64,000 nucleotides of DNA. Origin: Streptomyces sp. IMTB 2501 (lineage in GTDB: Bacteria; Actinomycetota; Actinomycetes; Streptomycetales; Streptomycetaceae). Shown piece after piece: positions 16,543 through 25,150 of the stretch (positions are counted from its first letter, which is position 1; every line of letters begins with the position of its first letter). The stretch is from contig NZ_MQUS01000002.1 in assembly GCF_001953885.1 (NCBI RefSeq), forward strand, positions 248,001 to 312,000. The letters are read 5' to 3'. The notes beneath the pieces were generated by a model. It was given only the letters and a program-made list of their open reading frames with translations. It was not told the origin of the DNA and did not search any database. Made by a program: the position numbers and the translations under genes.

Positions 16543-17295
16543 ATGTTCGGTCCCGAAGGCCCCAGCCTGCGTGAACTCGCCGTGCAGGCGCTGTCGTCCG
16601 TCGAGCGCGGCTACGACCTGCTCGCCCCGAAGTTCGATCACACGCCGTTCCGGACGCCCGACGAGGTGCTTGAGTCCGTGGCGAAGGCGCTCGCCCCGCT
16701 CGGATCCTTCGAGGACGGGCTCGACCTGTGCTGCGGCACGGGCGCGGGCGCCGAGGTGCTGGCCGGGCTGTGCCGCCGCAGCGTCACCGGGGTCGACTTC
16801 AGCGCGGGCATGCTCGACGTCGCCCGGCAGCGGGTGCGGCCCGTCGGCGGGCCCGGGGTCGCCTGGGTGCGCGGCGACGCCCGTGCCCTGCCGTTCGGCT
16901 CCGCCTTCGATCTCGTGGTGTCCTTCGGCGCGTTCGGTCACTTCCTGCCGCGGGAACTGCCGGGGCTGTTCGCCCAGGTCCACTCCGTCCTGCGGCCCGG
17001 CGGCCGGTTCGCCTTCCCGGTGCTCGCACCGCCCCGTCCGACGCGAGCGGGTTTCTGGATGCTGCTCGGCTTCGACACGGTGATGCGGGTGCGCAACGCG
17101 CTGTGGCGGCCCCCATTCGTCATGTACTACCGGGCCTTCCGGCTCGGCGCCGTGCTCGGCGAGTTGGAGCGGTCGGGGTTCACGGTCGACCTGTACGCCC
17201 TGCCCGAGTTCGGGCGGCGCGACGACGGCAGCCCACGGGCCCGGCTGGTGGTGGCCCGGCGGGCTCAGCCGGCCGCGGGCAGCGTGAACTCGTAG
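16543..17295 (+). CDS. Class I SAM-dependent methyltransferase
   Basis: A 250-residue methyltransferase with motif I GLDLCCGTGAGAEVLAG (about residues 62-78), the acidic loop VTGVDFSAGMLDVAR, motif II/III VRGDARALPFGSAFDLVVS and the post-motif GHFLPRELPGLFAQVHSVLRPGGRF. The N terminus (about 1-55) is helical and probably shapes the substrate site. The substrate is unknown. ATG 16543 follows a GAGGAG site immediately after the padR stop, so the two genes are co-transcribed. The 3' end overlaps the convergent GntR gene by 31 bases. Confidence 0.85.
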   Translation: MFGPEGPSLRELAVQALSSVERGYDLLAPKFDHTPFRTPDEVLESVAKALAPLGSFEDGLDLCCGTGAGAEVLAGLCRRSVTGVDFSAGMLDVARQRVRPVGGPGVAWVRGDARALPFGSAFDLVVSFGAFGHFLPRELPGLFAQVHSVLRPGGRFAFPVLAPPRPTRAGFWMLLGFDTVMRVRNALWRPPFVMYYRAFRLGAVLGELERSGFTVDLYALPEFGRRDDGSPRARLVVARRAQPAAGSVNS

Positions 17296-18005
17296 ACCAG
17301 GGCGTCCCGTCCGGCGTCCACCACCAGATCCGTGATCTCCAGCGGCCGGGCGTACTGGTCGTGGACGCGCCGGGTCACCCGCACCGAGGAGGCGTCGGCC
17401 TGGCTGATGGAGTCGCGGTGGTGCAGGCACAGACCGGCCTTGCGCATCCAGTCGTAGGCCCGCCGCAGCTGCGCCGGGGTGGCGCCGTCGGCCCGGCCCC
17501 GGTACCGGGCCAGCTCCGCGACCTCGGCCAGAGCCACCGCCGAGAACGACGTCACCGCCGTCCGCAGCGACCGGCCGTCCGGCGTGGCCGACCGGTAGCG
17601 GTGCACCAGCGTCGGCCGGAGCGGCGCCAGGCCCAGCGCCTGCGCGTGCTCCGGCGGTGGCGCCTCCCAGGTCACCGTGGCCAGGTCGACCGCGGCCGGG
17701 TCCGCCGAGCGGGCGCCCAGTGGGAAGACCGGTGTCCCCTGGGCCTCGACCGGCAGGCCGGGCAGCGTGGCATGGCTGCCCCGCCGGTCGGTGGCGACCA
17801 GGCCGCTGCGCCGCAGCAGCTCCAGCGCCTGCCGGACGGTCTCCCGGCTGACCTGGAAGTGCGCGGCCAAGTGCCGTTCGCCCGGCAGCCGTTCACCCGG
17901 CGGAATGGTGCCGTCGCGCAGTTCGTCGAGCAGCAGCGCCGCGATCCGTCCGTACAGGGGACGGTCGTCGCTCGGTGCGGGTTCGTGCGGGGTGGTGCGG
18001 GCCAT
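17265..18005 (-). CDS. GntR-family (HutC/UTRA) transcriptional regulator
   Basis: A 246-residue regulator with a GntR winged helix (residues 15-80; RPLYGRIAALLLDELRDGT, LPGERHLAAHFQVSRETVRQ and the wing VATDRRGSHATLPG) and a C-terminal UTRA ligand-binding domain (about 105-240), the same layout as DasR and NagR. UTRA domains of this subgroup often bind sugar phosphates or amino acids. The start ATG 18005 has GGAGGGCG ahead. A palindrome close to the DasR dre consensus lies 63 bases upstream, which suggests autoregulation or control by DasR. The nearby acetyl-xylan-esterase-like gene is one possible target. Confidence 0.88.
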   Translation of the reverse strand: MARTTPHEPAPSDDRPLYGRIAALLLDELRDGTIPPGERLPGERHLAAHFQVSRETVRQALELLRRSGLVATDRRGSHATLPGLPVEAQGTPVFPLGARSADPAAVDLATVTWEAPPPEHAQALGLAPLRPTLVHRYRSATPDGRSLRTAVTSFSAVALAEVAELARYRGRADGATPAQLRRAYDWMRKAGLCLHHRDSISQADASSVRVTRRVHDQYARPLEITDLVVDAGRDALVYEFTLPAAG

Positions 18006-18067
18006 GCCGCGCCCTCCTGTTGTGACAAGACGTAGCCGTGCGGGCTCATTGCGCGACCACAATTAGC

Positions 18068-18083
18068 ATTGGTCTAAACCACG
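18068..18083. promoter_or_regulatory. dre-like GntR operator
   Basis: attggtctaaaccacg matches the DasR-responsive consensus (A[CG]TGGTCTAGACCA[CG]T) at 13 of 16 positions, with the core GGTCTA-ACC intact. It lies upstream of the UTRA-type regulator gene, in its likely promoter. Confidence 0.55.
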
Positions 18084-18197
18084 AGGGAAGAGCGCCCTGC
18101 GGGTTCGGCCGAAACCCACCCACACCTGCCTCGGCTTCGGCGAACCCGGCCTCCCGTGCGCGGACGACAGGCCCTGTCCGTGCCCGCGCCCGTCGCC

Positions 18198-19166
18198 TCA
18201 GGCGTACGACCGCAGCCAGCGCACCTTCTCCGCCTCGTGGAAGGGGCCGCCGCCCTCGTGGTCGTTGAAGTCGTAGACCTCGATCGCCTTGTCCTCGTGC
18301 GCCCAGGCGTTGAACGCGGCGAACACCGTCGACGGCGGGCAGGTCTGGTCCTCCAGCGCCGCCGAGAACAGCGCCGGCGCCCGGCCCCGCGCCGCGAAGT
18401 GCACCCCGTCGAAGTACGACAGCGTGCGCCGTACCTCCGCCGAGCGGCCGCGGTGCGTCTTGAGGAACAGGCCGATCTCCCGGTACGGATGGCGGTCCGT
18501 CAGGGTCGTCGCACGCGGGAAGTCGCACAGGAACGGCACATCCGGCGCCACCGCGACCAGATCGGGCACCAGCGCGCCGACGGCCAGGGTGATGCCGCCG
18601 CCCTGGCTCGCGCCGAGCGCCACGGTCCGCGCCGCGTCGGTCAGCGGGTGCGCGCGGGCCGCCTCCACGGCGCGCACGGCGTCGGTGAACACCCGGCGGT
18701 AGTAGTAGTTCTCGGGTGCGTCGATGCCGCGCGTCATGAAGCCGGGGTACGCCGGTGCCGCGCCCACCGGGTCCGCCGTGCCGCCGCCACCGCCCCAGGC
18801 GCTGCCCTGGCCACGGGTGTCCATCACGAAGTGCGCCCGGCCCGTCGACGCCCAGAGCAGGTTCTCGTGCGGCAGACCGCGCCCGCCGCCGTAGCCGATG
18901 AACTCCACGACCAGCGGCAGGGGTTCGGTCGCGCCGGCCGGCAGCCGCAGCCAGCCCTTGACCGGGTGGCCGCCGAACCCGGCGAACGTCACGTCGTACA
19001 CCTCGACCGTGGACAGCCCGGTGTCCACCGGCTCGAAGCGGGCGTCCAGCGCGTGCTCGCGTGCCTCCGCCAGGGTCTTGTCCCAGAAGGCGTCGAAGTC
19101 CTCGGGCTCGACGGACTCGCTGCGGTGGGTGCGGAGCTCGTCGAGGGGAAGGTCGAACAGGGCCAT
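18198..19166 (-). CDS. Acetyl xylan esterase / cephalosporin-C deacetylase-like hydrolase (AXE1)
   Basis: A 322-residue alpha/beta-hydrolase of carbohydrate esterase family 7, which removes acetyl groups from xylo-oligosaccharides and small acetyl esters in the cytoplasm (no signal peptide). The nucleophile elbow is GASQGGG with S187; VMDTRGQG precedes it; the catalytic His lies in NDHEGGGPFH near the C terminus, and the family RGI-D motif appears as TRGIDAPENYYYRRVF. The ATG 19166 is preferred to a TTG two codons upstream. A LacI-type palindrome lies 65 bases before the start, suggesting sugar-dependent control. Confidence 0.93.
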   Translation of the reverse strand: MALFDLPLDELRTHRSESVEPEDFDAFWDKTLAEAREHALDARFEPVDTGLSTVEVYDVTFAGFGGHPVKGWLRLPAGATEPLPLVVEFIGYGGGRGLPHENLLWASTGRAHFVMDTRGQGSAWGGGGGTADPVGAAPAYPGFMTRGIDAPENYYYRRVFTDAVRAVEAARAHPLTDAARTVALGASQGGGITLAVGALVPDLVAVAPDVPFLCDFPRATTLTDRHPYREIGLFLKTHRGRSAEVRRTLSYFDGVHFAARGRAPALFSAALEDQTCPPSTVFAAFNAWAHEDKAIEVYDFNDHEGGGPFHEAEKVRWLRSYA

Positions 19167-19230
19167 CAACAACCGCCTTTGTGAAGGAAACAGCGTCGGC
19201 TCACCGTACGTGGAGGTTCGGAGAACTGGC

Positions 19231-19246
19231 CAGCAAGCGTTTGCTG
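19231..19246. promoter_or_regulatory. LacI-family-type operator upstream of the esterase gene
   Basis: cagcaagcgtttgctg is a near-perfect palindrome (CAGCAA-gcgt-TTGCTG) with a central CG, the form bound by LacI-family sugar repressors. It lies between the esterase start (19166) and the end of the upstream gene (19269). No LacI gene is in the window. Confidence 0.5.
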
Positions 19247-19268
19247 CCCTTCGGCGCCCGGGTCGCCC

Positions 19269-19853
19269 TCACGCCTGTGGCTGGTTCCACCTCGGTCCCG
19301 TGCGCTCCCATGCCCGCTCCCACTCCGCGAGCCGGTGCCGGAGCGCGATCCGCCGCTCGACGGCGTGTCCGAGGAGTACGAGGGCCGCCGCACCGCCCGC
19401 CGCGCACACCCCGACGGTCACCGCGTGCTGCAGGACCGTCGCCCGGTCCGGTGGCGGCGCGACACCGTGGCCGCGGGCGTCGAACCACACCGAGACCGTG
19501 TCTCCGGTCCGGGTCCCCGCCGGCACCCGGGCCCACGCCGTACGGGTCCCCTTGCCGGGCTCGGTCCAGCGGACCTCGGCGCGGTACGGATGCTCGCGGT
19601 CGCTCTGCACGGCGGACAACGGCTCGGCCCGGTCGCCGATCACCAGCGCCCGCACCTGGTGGCGTTCGGCCCGCTGCGCGGCCGCGACGCTCCGGGCCTG
19701 GCCGAGGGCGTGCAGCCCCGCGGCCACGCCGACCAGAGGTGTGACGACGAACAGCAGGACGGCGACGATCAGCACCGTCCACGCCTCGATGACATCCGAG
19801 CGGCGCCGCAGCGGATTGCCCTGCCAGCGCCAGCCGCGCATCCGGGTACGCAT
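19269..19853 (-). CDS. Rv1733c-like membrane protein
   Basis: A 194-residue protein of the Rv1733c family, common in many copies in Streptomyces and of unknown function. It has the standard cytoplasmic opening RWQGNPLRRRSDVIEAWTVL leading into TM1 (about 25-50), an extracellular beta-rich loop with HPYRAEVRWTEP and GDTVSVWFDARG, and TM2 (about 142-165) before a charged tail with RHRLAEWERAWERTGPRW. ATG 19853 follows a good GGAGG. It lies upstream of the esterase gene on the same strand, but the operator in between argues for separate control. Confidence 0.85.
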   Translation of the reverse strand: MRTRMRGWRWQGNPLRRRSDVIEAWTVLIVAVLLFVVTPLVGVAAGLHALGQARSVAAAQRAERHQVRALVIGDRAEPLSAVQSDREHPYRAEVRWTEPGKGTRTAWARVPAGTRTGDTVSVWFDARGHGVAPPPDRATVLQHAVTVGVCAAGGAAALVLLGHAVERRIALRHRLAEWERAWERTGPRWNQPQA

Positions 19854-20069
19854 GCCCACCTCCTCGCCGTCGGAGCCGGAGAGCCGACGAGCCGGTCCGC
19901 CCGGACCGCCACCCCCCACCGCTCACGCACACGAGCGTCCACACACGTCTCGTACCCCGTACGGAGCACCTCGCCCACACGACGAACCGCGAGTTCAAGC
20001 CCACCTGGAGCGCGGAATCGCGCCACGCGCCCCACGATCACGTGACCGGCCCCGGCGCGCGACCCCGGG

Positions 20070-20811
20070 TCAGCCGAAGCGCTCGATACGGATCCGGTCC
20101 ACCGGCTGGCCCGCGGCGACCAGCAGCCGGGACGCGTGTTCGGCGAAACCGTTGGATCCGCACACATAGGCCTCCCACCCACCGGAAGGCTGCTCGGCCA
20201 GGAGCGGCGCCACATGTACGGCCGCCAGACGTCCCACCGCCACCCCCTGCGGGGCGCTGCGGGTGAAGACGGGCGTCGTCTCCGCGCCCAACTCGGCGGC
20301 GTAGATCAGCTCCTCGGGACTGCGCGCGGACACCAGCATGCGCAGGGGGACGGTGAGGCCGCGCCCGCGGTGGTGCCGCACCATCGACATCAGCGGGACG
20401 ATCCCGGAGCCGGCGCCGAGCAGCAGCGCGGGCCGGTCGCCCGGCCAGGCGAAGAAACCACTGAGCGGTCCGCGCACCTCGACCGTGTCACCGGGGCGGG
20501 CCACGGTGTGGAACCAGCCGGAGACCTCGCCGTCCGGCACATGGTCCAGGGTCAGCTCGATGTGCCCGGAGCCGTCCGGCGCCGACGCGATCGAGTAGTG
20601 GCGCTGCGCCACATAGCCGTCCGGCGCGGTCAGCCGCAGCATCAGGTGCTGGCCGGGCAGATGCCCCGCCCAGTCCGGCACCGCCAGCCGGAAGGTGGCC
20701 GCGTGCGGCGTCTCGCGCCGGATCTCCGTCAGAGTGGCGGTCTGCCACACCGCCGCCGTCCGCTCGCTCACCGCGATACGCCCGGGCACCGCGAACCGCG
20801 TCGTCACCGTG

Positions 20812-20819
<8 letters not shown>
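20070..20819 (-). CDS. FAD/NAD(P)-binding ferredoxin-reductase-like oxidoreductase
   Basis: A 249-residue flavoprotein of the ferredoxin-NADP reductase superfamily. The FAD domain has QRHYSIASAPDGSGHIELTL with the RxYS flavin motif; the NAD(P) domain has LLLGAGSGIVPLMSMVRHH and the C-terminal YVCGSNGFAEHASRLL. It has no fused iron-sulfur domain. GTG 20819 overlaps the stop of the molybdoenzyme gene, so the two are made together. The natural reading is a reductase that passes electrons between NAD(P)H and the molybdoenzyme, directly or through a small carrier. Confidence 0.88.
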
Positions 20820-21417
<598 letters not shown>

Positions 21418-21608
21418 TCTTCAACCGTACGCCGTCGTACCCGATGCTCCGTTCCTGGTCATGGCACCGGTGATGGCCTGGTCGCCGCCCGATGATTGCG
21501 CCCGTATGAACTCTTTCGGCCCAGCGGAATAGCTCTGCGGCGCTTCTCCTTTGCCCTCGATGCCGGCACCGGTACACCGGTGACAGCGCGAGAGAGCGAG
21601 GAACGAGC

Positions 21609-22532
21609 ATGCCCAAGGCGTATGTCTACACGCGGCACGGAGGGCCGGAGACCGAGGCGCTGATCGACCTGGAGCGCCCGAGTCCCGGCCCCGGCGAGAT
21701 CCTGATCGCGGTCCGGGCGGCAGGCGTCAATCCCGTCGACTGGAAGCTGCGTCAGGGTTTCCGCCGCTCCGGCGCGGGCGAGCCTGCCTTTCCCACGGTC
21801 TTCGGCAGCGAGGCGGCCGGTGTCGTGGCGGAGGCCGGCGCGGGGGCGTCCGGATTCGCCGCCGGTGACGAGGTGTTCGGCAGCACCACCCGGGGCGGGT
21901 ACGCCGAGTACGCCCTGCTGGCCGCCGACGTGACCGCTCACAAGCCCGCCGCGCTGTCCTTCCGCGACGCCGCCACCCTCCCGGTCGCCGCCGCCACCGC
22001 CTACGACGGTCTCCGCCAGCTCGACCTGCCCGGAGGCGCGACCCTGCTGGTCACGGGTGCGGGCGGTGGGGTCGGCAGCGCGGTCGTGCAGATCGCCCGC
22101 GCCTTCGGACTGCGCGTCGTGGGCGTGGCGAGCGAGGGCAAGAAGGACTTCGTGGAGTCCCTCGGCGCGGTGCACGTGTCCTCCGGGCCCGAACTGGCCG
22201 AGCGGGTACGGGCCGTCGCCCGTGACGGCGTCGACGGGGTGTACGACCTGGTGGGCGGCCCGGTGCTCACCGAGGCCGCCGAGCTGCTGAAGGACCGCAG
22301 CAAGCTGGTCACCGCCGGCTCCCCGCAGGAGACCGTCGCCGCGCTCGGCGGCGACCGCGTCCAGCGCGCCCGCACCGCCGCCGTCCTGGAGGCGGTGGCC
22401 GACCTCGCCGTGCGCGGCGCGCTGAATCCGCAGGTCACCCGCGCCTTCGCGCTCCAGGAGGCCGGCGCGGCGCTGCGCGCCGTCGAGGACGGGCATACCC
22501 TCGGCAAGATCGTGATCGAGGTGGGCACGTGA
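21609..22532 (+). CDS. Zinc-independent NADPH:quinone-reductase-like MDR oxidoreductase
   Basis: A 307-residue medium-chain dehydrogenase/reductase of the quinone oxidoreductase group. It has the GroES-like N-terminal part (VRAAGVNPVDWKLRQG, FGSEAAGVVAEAGAG) without the zinc ligands, and a Rossmann domain with LLVTGAGGGVGSAVVQIA. Such enzymes reduce quinones or alpha,beta-unsaturated carbonyls with NADPH. The ATG 21609 follows GAGGAA. The stop overlaps the GTG of an acetyltransferase gene, so the two form a small operon. Confidence 0.9.
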   Translation: MPKAYVYTRHGGPETEALIDLERPSPGPGEILIAVRAAGVNPVDWKLRQGFRRSGAGEPAFPTVFGSEAAGVVAEAGAGASGFAAGDEVFGSTTRGGYAEYALLAADVTAHKPAALSFRDAATLPVAAATAYDGLRQLDLPGGATLLVTGAGGGVGSAVVQIARAFGLRVVGVASEGKKDFVESLGAVHVSSGPELAERVRAVARDGVDGVYDLVGGPVLTEAAELLKDRSKLVTAGSPQETVAALGGDRVQRARTAAVLEAVADLAVRGALNPQVTRAFALQEAGAALRAVEDGHTLGKIVIEVGT

Positions 22533-23290
22533 GCGTCATAGCCGGCACGGGCGTCGGCGGGCAGACCCCCGCCGATGCCCCGCACGTCCTCGACAACCCC
22601 GCCCTGACCTCGCTCACCGGCCCGCACGCCCACTTCGCCGAGCGGCGCGGCCGGGTGCTGCGCTACCCCGTCGACGTGTCGCCCTGGCTGGCGCTGCCCG
22701 ACGCACCGGACGCGCGGGACTGGGCGGACCTGGCAGCGCTGGCCGGTCCCGGCGCGGAGATCTCGCTGCCGGGCTACCGGGGCGAGCTGCCGGACGGCTG
22801 GGAGATCACCTTCCGGGTCGAGGGCGTGCAGTTCGTGGACGACGGCCTGGCCGCCGCACCGGACGCGGAGGCGGTCGCCCTCGGCCCGGCGGACGTCCCC
22901 GAGATGCTCGACCTCGTGGCCCGCACCCAGCCCGGCCCCTTCGAGCCGCGCACCATCGAACTCGGCACCTACCTCGGGATCCGCCGTGACGGCGCGCTGA
23001 TCGCCATGGCGGGGGAGCGGCTGCACCCGCCGGGCTGGACCGAGATCAGCGCGGTCTGCACCGACCCGGCCTTCCGCGGCGAGGGCCTCGCCACCCGGCT
23101 CATCCTCGCGGTCGCGCACGGCATCCGGGAGCGCGGGGAGACACCGTTCCTGCACACCGGCGCCCACAACACCCACGCGATCCGGCTGTACGAGTCCCTC
23201 GGCTTCCGGCTGCGCCGCCGTACGGCCTTCCTCGCGGCCCGCGCCCCGGAACGGCTGGCGGACGACCGGGCCGCGGTGCCGGTGGCGTGA
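22529..23290 (+). CDS. GNAT-family N-acetyltransferase (FR47-like)
   Basis: A 253-residue protein whose C-terminal half (about 120-240) is a GNAT domain: MAGERLHPPGWTEISAVCTDP, the acetyl-CoA loop FRGEGLATRL (R-x-x-G-x-A/G) and the closing HNTHAIRLYESLGFRLRR. The N-terminal half is another, less conserved GNAT-like region. It acetylates an unknown amine. GTG 22529 overlaps the reductase stop (GTGA). Confidence 0.88.
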   Translation: MSVIAGTGVGGQTPADAPHVLDNPALTSLTGPHAHFAERRGRVLRYPVDVSPWLALPDAPDARDWADLAALAGPGAEISLPGYRGELPDGWEITFRVEGVQFVDDGLAAAPDAEAVALGPADVPEMLDLVARTQPGPFEPRTIELGTYLGIRRDGALIAMAGERLHPPGWTEISAVCTDPAFRGEGLATRLILAVAHGIRERGETPFLHTGAHNTHAIRLYESLGFRLRRRTAFLAARAPERLADDRAAVPVA

Positions 23291-23362
23291 CCGGCCCGCG
23301 CGCGAGGGCGCCCCTGCCCAGGTGACCGCGGGACGGGCGCCGGGACCGGCGGGGCGCGTGGG

Positions 23363-23803
23363 TCAGTCGGACCCGGTCTCGCCCGGACCCGTGTTGCACC
23401 GCTCCAGATAGGCCGCGAAGCGCACCAGGTCCTCCTCAGGCCAGTCCGCCAGCCTTGCCCGGAACGCGGCCCGGCGGCTGCGGGTGACCTGGGCGAGGAT
23501 CTCCCGGCCGGCCTCTGTCAGATGCAGCACCTGGACCCGGTGGTCCTCCGGGTCCAGGCGTCGCTCGATCAGCCCGGACCGCTCCAGCGCGGACACCTGG
23601 CGGCTGACCGTGGACTTGTCGAGCGCGTAGTGCGCCGCCAGGTCCGTCGCCCGGCAGCCGTCGCGCTCCTCCAGGTGGCTGAGCAGGGTGTACGACACCA
23701 GTGACAGTTCGGGGTGCATACGGCCCGCCGAGGCACGGGCCCGGCGGGCGAAGATGGTCATCTCGTGCTGGATCGTCTCGACGGCCGACTCCGCTGCGGT
23801 CAC
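23363..23803 (-). CDS. MarR-family transcriptional regulator
   Basis: A 146-residue MarR repressor: helices for dimerisation at both ends and a winged helix with DGCRATDLAAHYALDKSTVS, RQVSALERSGLIERRLDPED and HRVQVLHLTEAGREIL. GTG 23803 follows a strong GGAGGAGG. It is divergent from a membrane protein gene, and two MarR-like dyads lie between them, so it very likely represses both itself and the transporter-like gene. Confidence 0.93.
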   Translation of the reverse strand: MTAAESAVETIQHEMTIFARRARASAGRMHPELSLVSYTLLSHLEERDGCRATDLAAHYALDKSTVSRQVSALERSGLIERRLDPEDHRVQVLHLTEAGREILAQVTRSRRAAFRARLADWPEEDLVRFAAYLERCNTGPGETGSD

Positions 23804-23826
23804 GGGAATACCTCCTCCGGCGTTCT

Positions 23827-23869
23827 AGTTGTATAGTACAACTTTGAGTGGAAGTTGTATAAGCCAACC
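23827..23869. promoter_or_regulatory. Tandem MarR-type operators
   Basis: A perfect 17-base dyad agttgta-tag-tacaact (23827-23843) is followed by a degenerate copy agttgta-taa-gccaacc (23853-23869). Their starts are 26 bases apart, so they lie close to the same DNA face. They sit between the divergent MarR and membrane protein genes and cover the likely promoters. Confidence 0.75.
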
Positions 23870-23886
23870 TTTGGAGGTCGCCCGCG

Positions 23887-24984
23887 ATGAGGTCACCGGC
23901 ACTGCGCCATGTGCTCACGCACCTGATCACCCCGCTGCTGATGTGCATAGGCATGGGGCTCGCATACATGGGTGCCTTCGTCACCCCCGAGCCGCACCAC
24001 CTGCCGGTCGCCGTCGTGGGCACCGCCCCGCAGGCGAAGGTCTTCGCCCAGACCGTCAAGGACACCGCCGGGGACAAGCTCGACGTCCGCACGGTCGCCA
24101 ACCGCGCCGACGCCGTCGGCCTGCTCAGGTCCCGCGATGTGACCGGCGCCTATGTGCCGAGCGCACACACGCCCGAGCTGCTGGTGGCGAGCGCCGCCTC
24201 CGACATGGGCGCGACGGCCGTCGAGAAGGTCTTCATGCCGGTCGCCGCCAAGGAGGGTGTGCCGCTGAAGGTCACCGACGTGGCCGCGCCGGTCGGCGAC
24301 GACCCCACCGGCCAGGGCCTGTTCTTCCTGCTGATCGCCCTCAGCATCGGCTCCTACGCCTCGGTCGCCGCCCTCGGTGCCGCGGGCGCCGGGCTCGCCA
24401 TGCGGGTGCGGGCGCTGCTGGTGCTCGGCGTCTCCGCCGTGGTCAGCGGCATCGGCGCGCTGCTCGCCGGACCGGTCTTCCACCTCGCGCACCACGATCT
24501 CGCGGGTGTGTGGGGCATGGCCTGGCTGTACTCGGCCGGCATCCTCTTCATCGGCGTCGGCCTGCACACCTTCCTCAAGCGGTGGACGACGCTCACCATG
24601 ATGGTGCTGTTCGTGATGCTCAACTTCACCAGCTCCGGCGGGTTGTTCCGCCCCGAGCTGCAGAACGGCTTCTTCGGCACCCTGCACGCCTTCTGGAACG
24701 GTGCCGGCTTCGTCGAGGGTATCCGCAGCCTGCTGTACTTCGGCGACGACGGCCTCGCCCGCAACGTGTGGACCCTCGTGGGCTGGCTGCTGGTGGGCCT
24801 GCTGGTGACCGGCATCGCGGCCCTGTACGAGCGGCCCCGGAAGGCCCGGCACGCGGCCGGCCACGGCGAGCCCGCCGCGCAGACGGCCACCGTTCCCGCC
24901 CCGGACCGGTCTGCCGCGGAGGCGGCCCGGGAAGAGGCCGCCGAAGAGATCGAAGAAGAGGTCGAGGAGACGGTCGGCGTCTGA
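23887..24984 (+). CDS. ABC-2/YhgE-like integral membrane protein, MarR-regulated
   Basis: A 365-residue protein with one N-terminal TM (about 12-32), a soluble extracellular domain (about 35-135) and five further TMs (about 140-320), then an acidic tail ending in repeated Glu. This layout matches the permease-only YhgE/Pip or ABC-2 type-membrane family. The tail is coiled-coil-like (EEAAEEIEEEVEETVGV). No ATPase gene is adjacent, so it may act alone or with an unlinked partner, perhaps in export of a toxic compound sensed by the MarR. ATG 23887 has GGAGG upstream. Confidence 0.75.
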   Translation: MRSPALRHVLTHLITPLLMCIGMGLAYMGAFVTPEPHHLPVAVVGTAPQAKVFAQTVKDTAGDKLDVRTVANRADAVGLLRSRDVTGAYVPSAHTPELLVASAASDMGATAVEKVFMPVAAKEGVPLKVTDVAAPVGDDPTGQGLFFLLIALSIGSYASVAALGAAGAGLAMRVRALLVLGVSAVVSGIGALLAGPVFHLAHHDLAGVWGMAWLYSAGILFIGVGLHTFLKRWTTLTMMVLFVMLNFTSSGGLFRPELQNGFFGTLHAFWNGAGFVEGIRSLLYFGDDGLARNVWTLVGWLLVGLLVTGIAALYERPRKARHAAGHGEPAAQTATVPAPDRSAAEAAREEAAEEIEEEVEETVGV

Positions 24985-25067
24985 TCCGACGCCGGCCAGA
25001 GACAGGGATCAGACGCAGGCCAGGGACAGGGAGAGCGTCTGATCCGATGCCGGCCAGGGGACAGGGA
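24977..25067. repeat. Short tandem duplication across the end of the membrane protein gene
   Basis: The segment gcgtctgatccga[c/t]gccggccag occurs at 24977 and again at 25035, a 58-base offset. Inside are three copies of ggccag(a/g)gacaggga (24994, 25018, 25052). The first unit contains the TGA stop of the upstream gene, held in the loop of a small stem (cggcgtc/gacgccg, 24975-24994). Confidence 0.7.
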
Positions 25068-25097
25068 GCGCGCCCGGCGACGACGGGCGCGCTCCCT
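25063..25097. terminator. Intrinsic terminator-like hairpin
   Basis: A perfect 14-bp stem (agggagcgcgcccg, 25063-25076; cgggcgcgctccct, 25084-25097) with a 7-base loop lies 79 bases after the membrane protein stop. It can serve that gene and the degenerate gene reading in from the other side. Confidence 0.8.
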
Positions 25098-25150
25098 GCC
25101 GGCGCGTCATCCCCTCATCCCGCGGCCGACCCGATCGTCACCACCCGCGC

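Noticed and set aside
21541..21600. Near palindrome caccggtacaccggtg upstream of the quinone-reductase-like gene as an operator
   Set aside because: GC-rich dyads of this size arise often by chance in this genome, and no regulator gene is adjacent.
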